Notes: generated by a model not told the origin, from the sequence alone. 64,000 bases of DNA from Platanthera guangdongensis (GCA_039583875.1 CM077150.1:51288261-51352260), one strand, 5' to 3'. Positions 10,401 through 19,872 are shown, counted from the first letter of the stretch. A program made the numbers and translations.

Positions 10401-11439
10401 TGCCCGTCCCATGAACCGGGGACGGGGAACCATCCGCCACACGAACTGGGGGTAAGCGGTCATGGGTCTCAAGACGGGAGAAGCAATGGGGATTGCCCGT
10501 CATATGATTGGTGGCACCGGAGTCAATCAGCCATTTACCTTGGGTAACGACGTGGGCACTACCTGACGTCGTGGCCACAGAGGCAGACGGCCTAGAAGAG
10601 GCGGAGGCCGAAGGAGCATCACCGGAAGGGCGAAGATGAGGATGTTTCTGCCAGCAGCGGTCAACAGTATGGCCAGTACGACCACAATGAGAGCAGAGAA
10701 AACGGGAGGAACTTCGGCCGCCAGAAGAGGAGCCACGGCCACTGGGGCCCCCCCGTTGAGTTTGGTGAGCAGAGGAGTCCTGGAAAGGGGGGGAGGCCAG
10801 CAGAGGCCGCTGGAGGAGCGAAGTAACGGCGGCAATGCGAGCCGCGGTGGCATCCAAAGTAGGAGATTCCGCCTCACCCAAGATCTGCTGGCGGATCATA
10901 TCATAAGAGTCGGGAAGACGAAGAAGATAACAAACAACCAGGAGTTCCTGGAAGTGTTTGTGCTGGTCGGCCAAGTCCGCGGAGAAGGGGCGATTCTGGA
11001 GGATTTCAGCACCAAGGGCCTGAACCTGCTGATAGGCCGCAGCCGGGGACATGGAAGGGCGGGCGAAGAGATCCGCATAGAGAGTATAAATGCGGGACGT
11101 CTGGCCCCCCTTAGAATAGAGAGCAGCGAGGTGAAGCCATGCTGCCTTGACCGTCTCATCATGGCGAATGACGGGAAGGCACTCATCAGAAAGGCTGTTG
11201 GCCAGCCATGTGCGAACAAGAGCATCACTCGCATCCCAGTCATCAAACTCAGGAGAGGTGCGAGGAGGAGGGTCATCGGTGAGGTGATGACGCTTGCGTT
11301 GAGAACGAAGGAGAAAGGTGAAAGAAACGCTCCAATCGGGATAGTTGGAGCCCACAAGTTTGGAAAGGGTGCCAAGGTTACCCGAAGGAGGAGGAGGAGA
11401 AGGAGCTGCAGGAGTAGTGGTGAGACCGGAGGTAGTCAT
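7399..11439 (-). CDS. Intact copia Gag-Pol polyprotein
   Basis: Open frame of 1355 codons from 11466. I prefer the start at 11439 (residue 10, MTTSGLTTTP) because the preceding leader is not typical of gag. Residue numbers below count from 11466. Order: gag core ~30-225; CCHC knuckle 258-271 (CSHCGRTGHTVDRC); aspartic protease WLIDSGATNHMTG with D315; GAG-pre-integrase HLRLGHP ~441; integrase with D499, D563 and E599 (D-X35-E); Ser/Pro-rich linker ~725-790; RT with YVDD at 1038-1041; RNase H with YSDSSYADD ~1201 and SSAEAEY; final ADIFTKP ~1328. All catalytic residues I can check are present. The protein would self-cleave in virus-like particles, copy the element RNA and integrate the DNA. 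Spurious frames on the plus strand here are antisense shadows. Confidence 0.95.
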   Translation of the reverse strand: MTTSGLTTTPAAPSPPPPSGNLGTLSKLVGSNYPDWSVSFTFLLRSQRKRHHLTDDPPPRTSPEFDDWDASDALVRTWLANSLSDECLPVIRHDETVKAAWLHLAALYSKGGQTSRIYTLYADLFARPSMSPAAAYQQVQALGAEILQNRPFSADLADQHKHFQELLVVCYLLRLPDSYDMIRQQILGEAESPTLDATAARIAAVTSLLQRPLLASPPFQDSSAHQTQRGGPSGRGSSSGGRSSSRFLCSHCGRTGHTVDRCWQKHPHLRPSGDAPSASASSRPSASVATTSGSAHVVTQGKWLIDSGATNHMTGNPHCFSRLETHDRLPPVRVADGSPSPVHGTGMVQLTPSLCLEDTFYVPKFPCNLLSVTSLCRQLQCSVLFTPTTCSFQDPRTQRTIATGTESGGLYFLDDVSALSAYSSSTDLLQWHLRLGHPPHRLIRQLLPHLPPTSSPLNCDACQLGKHHRSSFPPKQGRGSSRIFELIHSDVWGPAPTLTVGRGSSYFVTFIDDFTRCTWVYLLKDRSELFSVWQSFYYMIKTQFAISIKILRSDNAKEYLNHEFSTFFHEHGLLHQTSCVYTSQQNGVAERKNRHLLDVARTLMTQMHVPRSYWGYAVLLACYLINRLPSTVLHGKTPFSLLYPHQEPFPLPLRVFGCTAFVHAPSATRDKLSPRSTKCVFLGYSTTQKGYCCFDPLLRKQFVSADVTFFENASYFSPSSSLPSLPSDLSVPSTPLDVFPPSSPPPLTPSQSVSPLTPPPSSPLPSLSSPGPAFSATDAPVADAPVAAAPDDLDVPIALRKGVRACTQHPLTAVVSYDQLSPSRRCFALAISATSTPRTYQEALALPHWKSAMDEEMATLTERGTWTLVPPPVGTDVVGCRWVFVVKFRPDGTVDRYKARLVAKGFTQTYGVDYFDTFSPVARLSTIRVLFSVAVNRAWAVSQLDVKNAFLYGDLQEDVYMEQPPGYVAQGETRVCHLKKAIYGLKQSPRAWFEKFSGIVATIGFQRSSADHSLFIRKTASGLVVLAVYVDDILLTGDDRDGVDLTKKHLRQHLVTKDMGSPKYFLGIEISRKPDSLVLSQRKYALDLLREAGLTGAKPAHLPMAVGEDKTWTDESPPLSDVTRYRRLVGKLIYLTVTRPDIAYAVGKVSQFMQAPRECHLQSALKILEYIKAAPGRGLLFQKNGHLRVEAYSDSSYADDKGDRKSTSGFCTFVGGNLVSWKSKKQSVVSRSSAEAEYRSMASTTCELKWLRALMLDLGEVYDCPLPMFCDNKAAIHISRNPVFHERTKHIEVDCHFIREEILKKQICTPFVTSDKELADIFTKPVSTSFFRICDKLGMIDIYAPA

Positions 11440-11977
11440 AGAACCCGGAAGCAGAAGAAGCCGCACGAACAGAGGCGGTTAGAAAAATAGAGGAAGCCGC
11501 GCGAACAGTAGCGGCTAGAAAGAGGCACTGCGGGGAAGAGGTCGCGCGGACTGAAAAGGCCGAGCGAACAGAAGAGAAGAGAGGAGAAGAGCAGGTGACC
11601 GCGACCAAGATGCGGGGAGAAAGGAACAACCCGCACGGTCAGGCAGATCACAGCAGCAAACCGCGTGGAGAGAGACAACACACACGCGGACAGAGACAGA
11701 CCGCAGCGACTAGGAAGTCGGAGAGGCAAGAAAGAACAAGAGGCGCGGCGACAACTAAACAGGTCGCTGCGACAAAGAGAAGTAGGAGAAGAGAACCAAG
11801 AAGGAGCAAGCCGCGCGAACAGGTCGGCGGACAAAAGACAAGCCGCGCGGATAGAAACAGGCCGCGCGGATAGAAGAGGGGGCAAGCCGCGAAACAAGTC
11901 GCAGAATGCCGAAAAGAAGTTGCGAACAACAGAGGGCGCACAGAATTAGGAGGAAATGACCGTGTCCTCTGATACCA
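11440..11977 (-). other. 5' untranslated leader of copia A with primer-binding site
   Basis: About 540 bp lie between the 5' LTR and the gag start. The primer-binding site at 11966-11977 reads TGGTATCAGAGG on the minus strand and touches the LTR directly, with no spacer. The rest is rich in GCCGCGCGG-type motifs and has no long sense reading frame of its own. It probably holds the packaging signal. Confidence 0.75.
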
Positions 11978-12357
11978 TGTTAGAAAGTAGAGACAAGAAG
12001 AGAAAAGACGAGAACAAGCGAGTAAACTTTTGAATAATGAAATTTTATTATCCAAAAAAGATATCATTTACAAAGGTATGGCCTCCCTTATATAGAATGG
12101 AGGAGATAAGAAAGAGAGTCTACAAACAATGTGGGACTAAACATTTACAGGCTGAGCGGCTAGAATAATGGAGACCGATCAGGCCGCGCGGTTAGACAGA
12201 TGGGATAACCGCTCGGCAACACCAGCAGGATAGAACAAGCCGTAGAGAGAGACCGCCAGACCGCCCGGTCTACAAACCGCTGGAACAGACCGCTAAGCCG
12301 CTCGGTCACCAAACCGCTGGATCAGACCGCTAAGCCGCCCGGTCTAATACTTCAACA
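11978..12357 (-). repeat. 5' LTR of copia A (380 bp)
   Basis: Looks identical by eye to 7012-7391. Carries the promoter that drives genomic RNA; the TATA-like TATAAGG (minus) lies at ~12097-12103. Confidence 0.95.
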
Positions 12358-12406
12358 CGCTCGAAGCTTTTACCCCCCCCCCCCCATTCCTTTTTGGGGT
12401 GTTACA

Positions 12407-14017
12407 AGTACTCCTACATCACTTAGCAAAAAATGGACTCTGAGTTCTCTAGTGTCATCCGAACAAAGTGGGGCTAGCGACCCTCTGTATTACATATGAG
12501 CATCATCCCCCAAGGATAAAACCCAATAGCGGTCGCAAACTCAAATGGTGCATCGAACTCACACTCAGTAAGGTACTCAAGGCTCAAAAAGGAGAGAAAC
12601 TTTGTAATGCCTCCAATAAAGGTGGGTTGTGGGTCAAAGTTGCGCCAACAACAACAAAGGCTAAAGGAAAGTAAGAGATATAACATTCTCACCACAATGC
12701 ATGCAATAACAAGTCATAATACTGGTGTCAGGATCATCATCTGAGGCATAGTCTATGACTCCTCGTGTTTAGTGAGCACAAAAATCTGCGCTATCTTGAC
12801 TCCCTGCGCATGGAAGCCCTCAACGCTTTTCTCCTCCTCCGGTCGTGCCAGCTCGTCCTCTGCCTTAAGAAATTCTAGCTCAACTCTTGATAAAAGAGGG
12901 CACCGAGTCCTTCTATGCTTCCACGCAAGAACGAAAACCAAGTGCTTCCATGACTTCTAGCATGAATGGACCTGCTAGTCTTTCTGTGCCACCCAGGCAA
13001 GGGAGTAGAACGCCCCTCCGCGTCGCATCCATGCATTTGCCACCAACACTAATGCCCAACGGCGATCGCTCAAGCTAATGCATAGTATCGTACTCGAGTA
13101 TTCATGCAAAGAGGAACATGAAAAACAATACATTTTCACACCAACACAGCACACGAAGTGCAAAACAGGAGAAGGTTCCTGCAAAATACCGCTAGGGCAA
13201 CATAACAAGCAAGGGAAATGTGCGAGCAAATAACTGCAGAAATCGCCATCTAAATGCTGGCTGCAAAATCTTCATCTTACAAGATGGACACAGGGTGCCA
13301 AGTGATCGACACACGCCTCCAGGCCTAACGAGAAGGGCACTCCATGACCGCAAATGAAAATAATTCGTGCCACGCATACAAAGCAAAGAATAGAAGTTCA
13401 TGAACCCAAGACACAATAATCAAGGCTAGAAATCTTCGAACTCGTCGCTTCGCGGATCACGATCCATGAAAATTTGGGGGCATTTAATAGGGTTCCCCCT
13501 AGAGATTCCTGAGCCAAACCGGTGGGACTTTGATCAAAATTCTTAAGAAATGCTACTCAGAGGAGCGAGCCACGAGAACAAGCCGCACCCGCTCGAAGGC
13601 TCCAAAGACACCCCAAAAGGGGGAATGAAACCAAGCACACAAAGGTAGCGTGTACGGCCCGGCCCGCACACGCGCACGGGCGTGCGCGCGACCAGTCGGT
13701 GCACGCGCGCGTGAGTGCTTGTGCGGCAAGCGCAGACGTGCGTGCCTGCATGCTCGCGCTGCCAGTGGACACGTGTTTCGTCTACGCGCGCACTCCCCGG
13801 GTGCGTGCCCTGTGATCATGTGTGTGTCGCATGGGCGCACCGCCTATGCACAGCACGGGTACGAACGATCGTGCGCCCCGTGTCCATGAGTGCACCGTAC
13901 GGGCACTCCCAACTGTATGCCCCGTGAGCATACGGGCGTGCTCAGACATCAGGGATCGTCGTCGCCTTTGGCGCCCTCGTTGCTGGACAACCTATCCGGA
14001 CCGCTAGGGGGGGGGCA
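12407..14017. other. Unassigned stretch, possibly the interior of a plus-strand LTR element
   Basis: No protein family is recognised on either strand. Short frames at 12474-12695 (-) and 12753-12941 (-) have some protein-like composition but no motif I know. 13640-13960 is GC-rich with many CG and GTGCG repeats and gives only compositional reading frames. Because a polypurine tract and an LTR start follow at 14005-14018 in plus orientation, this may be the decayed interior of that element. Confidence 0.35.
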
Positions 14018-14600
14018 TGTTTGTCAATTTGTGTAAATTAGTCATCAAGGTGATCAAAGTGGAATGACGTCATTCCCCAACTCAAGATTCAACTGGACGC
14101 AATTATCAACGCGTCCCTTCAGAAAAATGTTGTAAAAATATTCCCAAGTTTTCATTTGAAGACAAGTAATTTTAGATACTAGAGAGAGCTCTGGGGTTTT
14201 CCGACGAGAATGTGAGACTTAGATCGGTCCTTCTCTCAGGATTCGCTCTGCTCCCTCTCTATTTCGCTCAACGCTCAACGCTCACTAGGATGCTTTAGCG
14301 AGCCCGGGAGAAGGCATAGGAGAACACTCTCGCGGTCACTTCGTGGAGACTCCGTTGGCTTAGTTTTTTTTTTTACCTTTTCTTTATACTCAAATCTTGT
14401 AACGGAAAGGTGCCCTGTCACCCTCCGAGGAACTCAAATACTCTTAAACTCGAGGGAAAATAGAGGATTTTGGCTTAGCAAAGAACCGAATGCACGGTTG
14501 TTCATACTTTCTGGGGTTTCCACATTAAAAAACTTCTTGTCATTGCTGCTTGACTTTCATTTAATTATTTGTGCCCTCGGTCCGACGGCGACCCTCAACA
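14018..14600 (+). repeat. Likely 3' LTR of a plus-strand retroelement (583 bp)
   Basis: It begins TGTTTGTC right after a G-run polypurine tract (ctaGGGGGGGGGca, 14004-14017) and ends ACCCTCAACA at 14600. The inner sequence has LTR-like features: a T-run and a tttatactc stretch at ~14368-14392, and a Cys-poor non-coding tail. No partner LTR is in the window, so the call rests on TG..CA ends and the adjacent polypurine tract. Confidence 0.5.
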
Positions 14601-14708
14601 TAACTCATACATGAATGCAAATAATTTTATTAAGAAATTGTACTGAATATTCTCTGTATTTGAAGACATAAGGAGAATATGACTTCTTGATGCTCTGTTC
14701 TTTTGCAG

Positions 14709-14803
14709 ATGATCCAATCTTCTTAGGATCTAATTCAGATCTCGCTGAAGAATTGAAGGCTACAAATAATGATGCAATAATAAGAGATAAAAGACTGTCT
14801 TAA
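14709..14803 (+). pseudogene. Possible terminal exon of an unidentified host gene
   Basis: A pyrimidine-rich run ending ttttgcag (14701-14708) looks like a splice acceptor. It is followed by two phase bases and 30 codons to TAA (14801-14803), starting DPIFLGSNSDLAEELKA. Codon use is natural and the tail is AT-rich like a 3' UTR. Upstream exons are not seen; the LTR at 14018-14600 lies where the preceding intron would be. It may be a gene fragment or the end of a gene disrupted by insertion. Product unknown. Confidence 0.3.
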
Positions 14804-15076
14804 TGAAATATTTCCCAGGATTTCACATTAAACAAACTCTTGAAAAGATATTAATTTCAGAAGAAAAATATGCTGGAGATCTGCAAAAAAATCAACTTGA
14901 ACGACTATGTCCCCTCCCATGATTGCCCTCTCTGCTATTATCTTGTTTATCATGCTCAATCCCTAACACTAGCTTGTAATGTAATACTAACTAACTTATG
15001 AATAATTGTAATATTACATCGCGAAATAATCTTCAAAGGGCTTACAAACTTACAGAGCCTCAAGAATATTGAGAAA

Positions 15077-15838
15077 TTACAAAATCTTCTCTCCCTTAAG
15101 ACAGTACTTTTTCTTACTGTCATAGTAGAACGATGTATACACCAAGTAGGTGAAAAACATTGGGAGCAGCTGCACCAGGCTGATTGCTGACCCAAATCTG
15201 CACATCTTGCTCACAGCATGATCAATAATAACAGTCAATACCATAAGAGAAAATCCTACAACTTTTCTTTCCTTCACAAGTTCACTTGCTCTCTCCAAGG
15301 CCCTCTCTCCCTTACAACCCTCCTCTGCCACAGACACTATAAGGCTGATCTTACAGGCAGCATCAGAGTGCATAAAGAGCAGCGGCGCAAGCCAAGATAT
15401 CAGGAAAACTGCTCCTGCAATTACCGCAATTTCTGAGGCAGCTCCCTCTGCCGACCTCCCCAGTGAGGCAAGCATAAGTAGAAGGGAGGCAGACGCAGTG
15501 TTGAGGAGCTCAATGTACATCATGGTAATGGTTGTTTGCTTCCATGACTTCTGCAGCCCTCTGTGGAGGTTTTCAAGTGATGGATGAATTCCATGGTACA
15601 CCATGAAGGAAAGGTAGGCCATGACTATTGCAGAGACCCTTGACACGATGAAGTTGATGGGCTCTAAGGCAGACCCGACAGTTTCAGATTGTCTATGGCT
15701 GGCTTTGTTGTTGATCAGGAGTAGTAGACTGCTGGAGAAAAATACCAGCAGCACCATTGAGAAGTTGGAGAGAGATGATGATGAAGACTTCATGGCTAGC
15801 TGCGGGTGCAAAGAATCAGTAATCGATGATTTCCACAT
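15077..15838 (-). CDS. Plant multi-pass membrane protein of unknown function (253 aa)
   Basis: This is the only complete host-like gene in the window, intronless, on the minus strand. Two starts are possible: 15838 (MWKSSITDSL) or 15793 (residue 16, MKSSSSSLSN). Hydrophobic segments at about 26-42, 63-83, 105-126, 136-156, 192-209 and 216-238 suggest six membrane helices. Between helices 4 and 5 lies a charged stretch EEGCKGERALERASELVKER (172-191), typical of a plant-specific family of uncharacterised membrane proteins (I am reminded of the Os08g0153100-like group, not certain). There is no catalytic motif. The tail is Lys-rich. A TATA-like ATATAAGT lies ~130 bp upstream. It stands alone between repeats; regulation and role cannot be inferred. 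Confidence 0.75.
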   Translation of the reverse strand: MWKSSITDSLHPQLAMKSSSSSLSNFSMVLLVFFSSSLLLLINNKASHRQSETVGSALEPINFIVSRVSAIVMAYLSFMVYHGIHPSLENLHRGLQKSWKQTTITMMYIELLNTASASLLLMLASLGRSAEGAASEIAVIAGAVFLISWLAPLLFMHSDAACKISLIVSVAEEGCKGERALERASELVKERKVVGFSLMVLTVIIDHAVSKMCRFGSAISLVQLLPMFFTYLVYTSFYYDSKKKYCLKGEKIL

Positions 15839-15965
15839 TTAAAACTAGGAGATTTGCCTTAAGAAGAGGGTCAACATAGACGGCCGTGTAGGTTGAATTT
15901 GTCAATGCTGTTGAGAATTCTAATCGCCCCTTTTGTAGAGTTTGACGTGTGGACTAGCATCATTC

Positions 15966-15974
15966 TACTTATAT
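15966..15974 (-). promoter_or_regulatory. Candidate TATA box for the membrane-protein gene
   Basis: The minus strand reads AATATAAGT about 130 bp before the first ATG (15838), a plausible distance for a plant core promoter. No other promoter evidence. Confidence 0.3.
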
Positions 15975-17067
15975 TAATTCTGAATTTTAAAAGGGCAATG
16001 ATATTAGCATCTTATTTTTAGCTATTCGCACCAATGACTAATCGCAAGCATAGTTTTAAGAGATTGGCTATTCGCAAGCGGTTTTCTATTAGCAAGCGTT
16101 TTTTAAGAAGTTGGTTATCCGCAAGCATTCTATCAGTGTTCATTAGACTTAATATACTGAAGGATCATTAGTCTTATGCTTTTCTTTTCTAAATTTTTTC
16201 TGGAAATAGAAAGATCGAACCCACCATCCTTACTCTCGGAAGCTTTTACTAACAAAATTTAACTAAAAATATTTTTTTTTATTGCATGGGAAAGGAGGAA
16301 GTTGATTTTTTGGAGCGGGAAGGCGGCGGTGGAGATTTCAGAGGTGTCTCCGGCGATTTGTACGTCGTCGAAGTCTGTGGAAACTGGGGGTGATAGTTCA
16401 TCCGCGCGATGAAAGATTCAGCAGTGCGCTGCGATTAAGTGAGTGCGGTGCTAATAAGAAGTTTATAAATCCAAAAAAAAATCAATATCCCCAGTTGGAG
16501 AGTCATGCTGAGCATCCCGTCTTTCCGTCATGCTCAATCCCTCGTGTTTCCCCTTTGCTTCCTCCTTCCTCTTATTGAAGCTCACAGCGCCTCCTTCCTC
16601 AGGTGACAATGGGGTGCCGCATGTCAAATATCGGATTGCGGTTAAATTTTTGGATTGCGATTAACATAGGGGTACGAAAAGTCAAACTCAGGTTGCGATT
16701 AACAAGCGACTGAAATTATAATGGTTATAGTTGTGAAGGCTGAGCAGTATCCTGGCTCTCAATCAATGGTGGGCACGACGTGAAGAAAATCAACTCCTCG
16801 CCAATTGCAAGTCCATTGCAAACAATTAACAGAGTCACGTTGGAGAGTCATGTGTGCTTGAAAAACCTATCAAGCAGTAGTTTATCTCCTCCACCTCATC
16901 ACCCAGTCTTCGGCTGGCACAAAGGATAATTATTATTATATGCAGCATATCTCCAGCCTGGAGCCTAAACATCAAGTATGATTACCTCCCTTCCTGTTAT
17001 GCCCTGCACAAAAACAGGGATAAATATATCCAGCCAATCCTGCTAGAGAAGGGCAAACACACAGGGG
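15975..17067. other. AT-rich intergenic stretch without a recognised gene
   Basis: Short degenerate repeats of 'attcgcaagc' occur at 16021-16130 and related 'ggattgcggttaa' blocks at 16630-16710. No convincing reading frame; the 62-codon frame at 16390 lacks any motif. Confidence 0.5.
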
Positions 17068-17208
17068 GACTTATTTGCACCGATCAAGCGGTTATGGTCG
17101 CATGAACTGTACCTTAATTAAGATCTGATTCATGCGGTCATAACAGCTTGACCGGCAATTAAGGTCTGATTCATGCGATTGTAATCGCTTGACCGGTGAA
17201 AATAAGTC
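17068..17208. mobile_element. MITE-like inverted-repeat element (141 bp)
   Basis: The left end GACTTATTTGCACCGATCAA and the right end are inverted repeats of about 38-40 bp with few mismatches; both ends run into CGCATGAA. Inner copies of tgattcatgcg and gcttgaccgg show that the hairpin has an internal duplication (17130-17160). No convincing target duplication is visible. The size and structure suit a MITE, or a locus giving a foldback RNA. Confidence 0.55.
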
Positions 17209-18032
17209 TTCTCAAACGGAGCCATAATTTTAACTCTCATCTTAGTGCTATGTTGTGCAGACGAAATCAAAATGGATTGCTGGAGACCAGGAAGAAAAAA
17301 GGAGAAGGATTTTTAATCCTAGTTAAAAACCGCCGGTTTATGCATCCAAAAGTTTGGGTATGTTGGAAGCTTACGGTGGGCCCAAGACAAACAAACCCGA
17401 AATACACATGGGGTTGAAAAAACAGAACTTTTATACATACAAACTTACAAACATATATTTGATGGTACTCGCATCACATATATGGTGACTCTTCTCACAT
17501 ATCAAATACAACTCTTTCTTTAAACACAGCAACGAGCTACCGCTATAGGTAATGCCACTTCATCGATTCATTTTAACAATTGGCTTGTTCCTGATCGCTT
17601 AGCGCTCTCTCAGATCCGATAAGTCAAGTGTGCAAAAATTAAAATAATGAACCAACTGTAGAACAACAAGACGTTTTACATTGAAAACGCAAAAATGTAA
17701 AAATCACGGGGTAAGTACGGCGCTTGCTGACCTAATCCACTAGTATGTAGGCAGTTACAATAGTTTGAGTTCTTATGAGGGTGAGGCCACTACTCCTTTT
17801 ACAAGTATTTCGAGGAGAAAAAGAGAAGTAACTAAGGTTCTGTTTGCGAGAACTTTTTAGAAACGAAAAGTAGTTGTGACAAAAGTAAGGTAAGAAAATG
17901 AGCTTTGGGAAAATTTATATTGGAAAAAGAGTTTTGTTTGAGTAAACTTATTTTCAGAGATTTTCAAAAATGAGAATCATTTTATAAATCGTTTGACAAA
18001 TCTTCGTTGATGTAACTTTATTTATTAAAAAT
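17209..18032. other. Non-coding spacer before the minisatellite
   Basis: AT-rich with no recognised gene. From 17837 (gttctgtttgcgagaac) the sequence resembles one terminus of a transposon-like unit whose other end may be ~19853-19867 (cctcccaaacatgcc). Both are flanked by ctaag (17832-17836, 19868-19872). This would put the minisatellite inside a ~2.0 kb TIR element, but the inverted match is short. Confidence 0.3.
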
Positions 18033-19655
18033 GTGGTCGGGAGGAAAATGAGCGCCAGAGCAAAAAATGCGCGTCCAGAAGTAAAATACACACCCGACCA
18101 AAAATGCGGGCAGAGGGAAAAGGCATCATTTTTCGTCCGGGAACGTTTTTTTCGACCGGGCACGAATGTTTCGCCCAGGCGCTGTTTTTTCGCATGGGAG
18201 CTGTATTTTCGCACGGGCGCATTTTTTTCGCCCGGGCGAGGTTTATACGCCCGGATGCGGTTTTTTCGCCCGGATGGGGTTTTTTTTGCCTGATCGCAAA
18301 TTTTTCGCTTGACTGCAAATTTTTCGCCTGGATGAAATATTTTCCGTTCAGGCGCAAATTTTTCGGGCTGGCGCTATATTTTCGCCCGAACGCGATTTTT
18401 TCAGTCGGGCGCGAATTTTTCGGTCGAGAGCAAATTTTTCGGCCGGGCGCAAATTTTTCGGCCAGGCGCAAATTTTTTCCACGGGCGTAAATTTTTCTGG
18501 CGTAAATTTTTCTCCCAGAAACAATATTTTCTCACGGAAGAGATATTTTCACCCGAAAGCAAAAAAATGCATTCGAGCAAAAAAAATAGCATCTGAGCGA
18601 AAAAAATACACAGCCGGGCAAAAAAATCACGAACGAGCGAAAAAATCATGTCAAGGCAAAAAATTCGCGTCCGAGCGAAAATTTGCCCCCGTTCGCTTAG
18701 GCGACAAAATCACGCATGACCCAAAATACGCGTCAGGGCAAAAAAATATCGATCACTAACGAAAAATTTGCGGTCGGTCGAAAAAAACTGTGCCCGGGAC
18801 AAAAATTCGCTCCTAGGAAAAAAATCGTGCTCGGGCGAAAAAATTGCGTCCGGGCGAAAAAACCACTTTCCGGCGAAATAAACAAGCTCCGATGAAAAAT
18901 ATCGCTCTCTGGTGAAAAATTCGAGCTCGTGCGAAAAAAACACACCACAGCGAAAAAATCGGGCCCGAGCAAAAAAATCGCGTCGGTGCCAAAAAATCGC
19001 GGCGGTGTGAAAAATTCGCGCTGATGCGAAAAAAATCGCGTCCGGACAAAAAAATCGGCTTGGGCAAAAAAATGCCCTCGGGCAAAAAAAATCATGCACG
19101 GGATAAAAAATCGCACTGGGGAGAAAAAAACTCACTCGTTCGAAAAACCCCGCGCATGGGCGAAAAAATCGGCTTGGACGAAAAAATCGCGCTCGGGCGA
19201 AAAAATCATGCACGGGCGAAAAAATCGCGCCCCGACGAAAAAATCGGCCCGGGCGAAAAAAAACGCGTCCGGGCGAAAAAAACGCATTCGGGCGAAAAAA
19301 TGGACCCGGGTAAAAAAAAGCTCTCGGGCAAAAAAAAATCGTGCACGAGAGAAAAATCGCACACAGACGAAAAAACGCACTTGTGCAAAAAATTCGCGCC
19401 CGGACAAAAAAATCGGTCCGAGCGAAAAAAACACGCCCGGGCGAAAAAAATTGTGCACGAGCAAAAAACCCGCACTAGGGCGAAAAAAGCCCACCCGAGC
19501 GAAAAACCCCGCACCTAGGCGAAAAATGTCAGTCTGGGCGAAAAATTTGCGTCGAGGCGAAAAATTCGCTTCGCGGCGAAAAATTCGCGCTCGGGCGAAA
19601 TAAATGTGCCCGGGCGAAAAAATTAGCTCCCGGAAAAAAAAACACGTCTGGACAA
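18033..19655. repeat. 1.6-kb minisatellite of ~19-20 bp units: A-tract plus CGCCCGGGCG-like palindrome, with orientation switch
   Basis: Units of the type cgAAAAAAtcgcgcccggg repeat every 18-21 bp, some 80 times. On the plus strand, A-tracts are present at ~18050-18125. T-tracts (inverted units) run from ~18126 to ~18530, and A-tracts again from ~18540 to 19655. Many units centre on CGCCCGGGCG, itself a palindrome. Units are diverged, so the array is not new. Long frames here encode repeating Phe/Arg/Ala or Lys/Arg strings on all frames and are compositional artefacts. Confidence 0.9.
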
Positions 19656-19872
19656 AAAATCTAGTTGGAGATTTTTTAAAAGAGATGAGCGTTTTGGGAC
19701 GAGAAAGTGTTTTTCGAAAAGGTTGAGAAGTAGGTGACATGTGACTTCCAATAAATGAGAAAATGGAGTTTTTAGCGATAACTTTCTCACCGGTAGACAA
19801 TTCAAACTGTTTTTATGTGTGATACCTTTTTCCTGAAAAGGAGCTAAAACAACCTCCCAAACATGCCCTAAG

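Larger units (their letters stand above)
7012..12357 (-). mobile_element. Full-length Ty1/copia retrotransposon A, apparently intact
   Basis: The element is 5346 bp with two 380-bp LTRs that look identical by eye (7012-7391, 11978-12357) and a 5-bp target duplication cgctc (7007-7011, 12358-12362). The primer-binding site and polypurine tract are intact and one 1355-codon gag-pol frame is open. It sits inside the Gy1 LTR. Identical LTRs plus an open frame mean insertion was very recent in evolutionary terms and the copy may still be functional. The reading order is gag-protease-integrase-RT-RNase H, which defines copia. The exact lineage (Ale/Retrofit-like is my guess) needs an RT tree. Confidence 0.96.
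2484..12406 (-). mobile_element. Truncated Ty3/gypsy element Gy1: internal remnant plus 5' LTR carrying two nested insertions
   Basis: Order on the minus strand: 5' LTR (12406 to 4493), primer-binding site, gag, CCHC knuckle, retropepsin, then a break at 2484 where Gy2 begins. RT, RNase H and integrase are absent from the window. The LTR ends are a perfect 9-bp inverted repeat (TGTAACACC at 4493, GGTGTTACA ending at 12406). The coding parts contain frameshifts. With the TRIM and copia insertions removed, the LTR is about 2.05 kb. The flank at the 5' end (12407-12411) is agtac; the matching copy is not in the window. Confidence 0.75.
4493..12406 (-). repeat. 5' LTR of Gy1, interrupted by a TRIM and a copia element
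   Basis: LTR segments are 4493-5016, 5530-7011 and 12363-12406, plus duplicated target bases. The LTR begins TGTAACACCTC and ends GGGGTGTTACA. A 515-bp stretch of the same LTR family occurs again at 54361-54875. No protein-coding domain is seen in the LTR pieces. A short cluster of TCGTCGAACG-like motifs lies at 6883-6966. A C-run lies near 12373-12385, close to the terminus. Confidence 0.75.

Noticed and set aside
8404..11490. Long plus-strand frames (for example 379 and 284 codons)
   Set aside because: Antisense shadows of the copia gag-pol, which has all the expected domains on the minus strand.
13553..14007. Frames at 13553-13927 in GC-rich DNA
   Set aside because: Cys/Arg/Ala-rich strings from CG/GTGC repeats, no recognisable domain.
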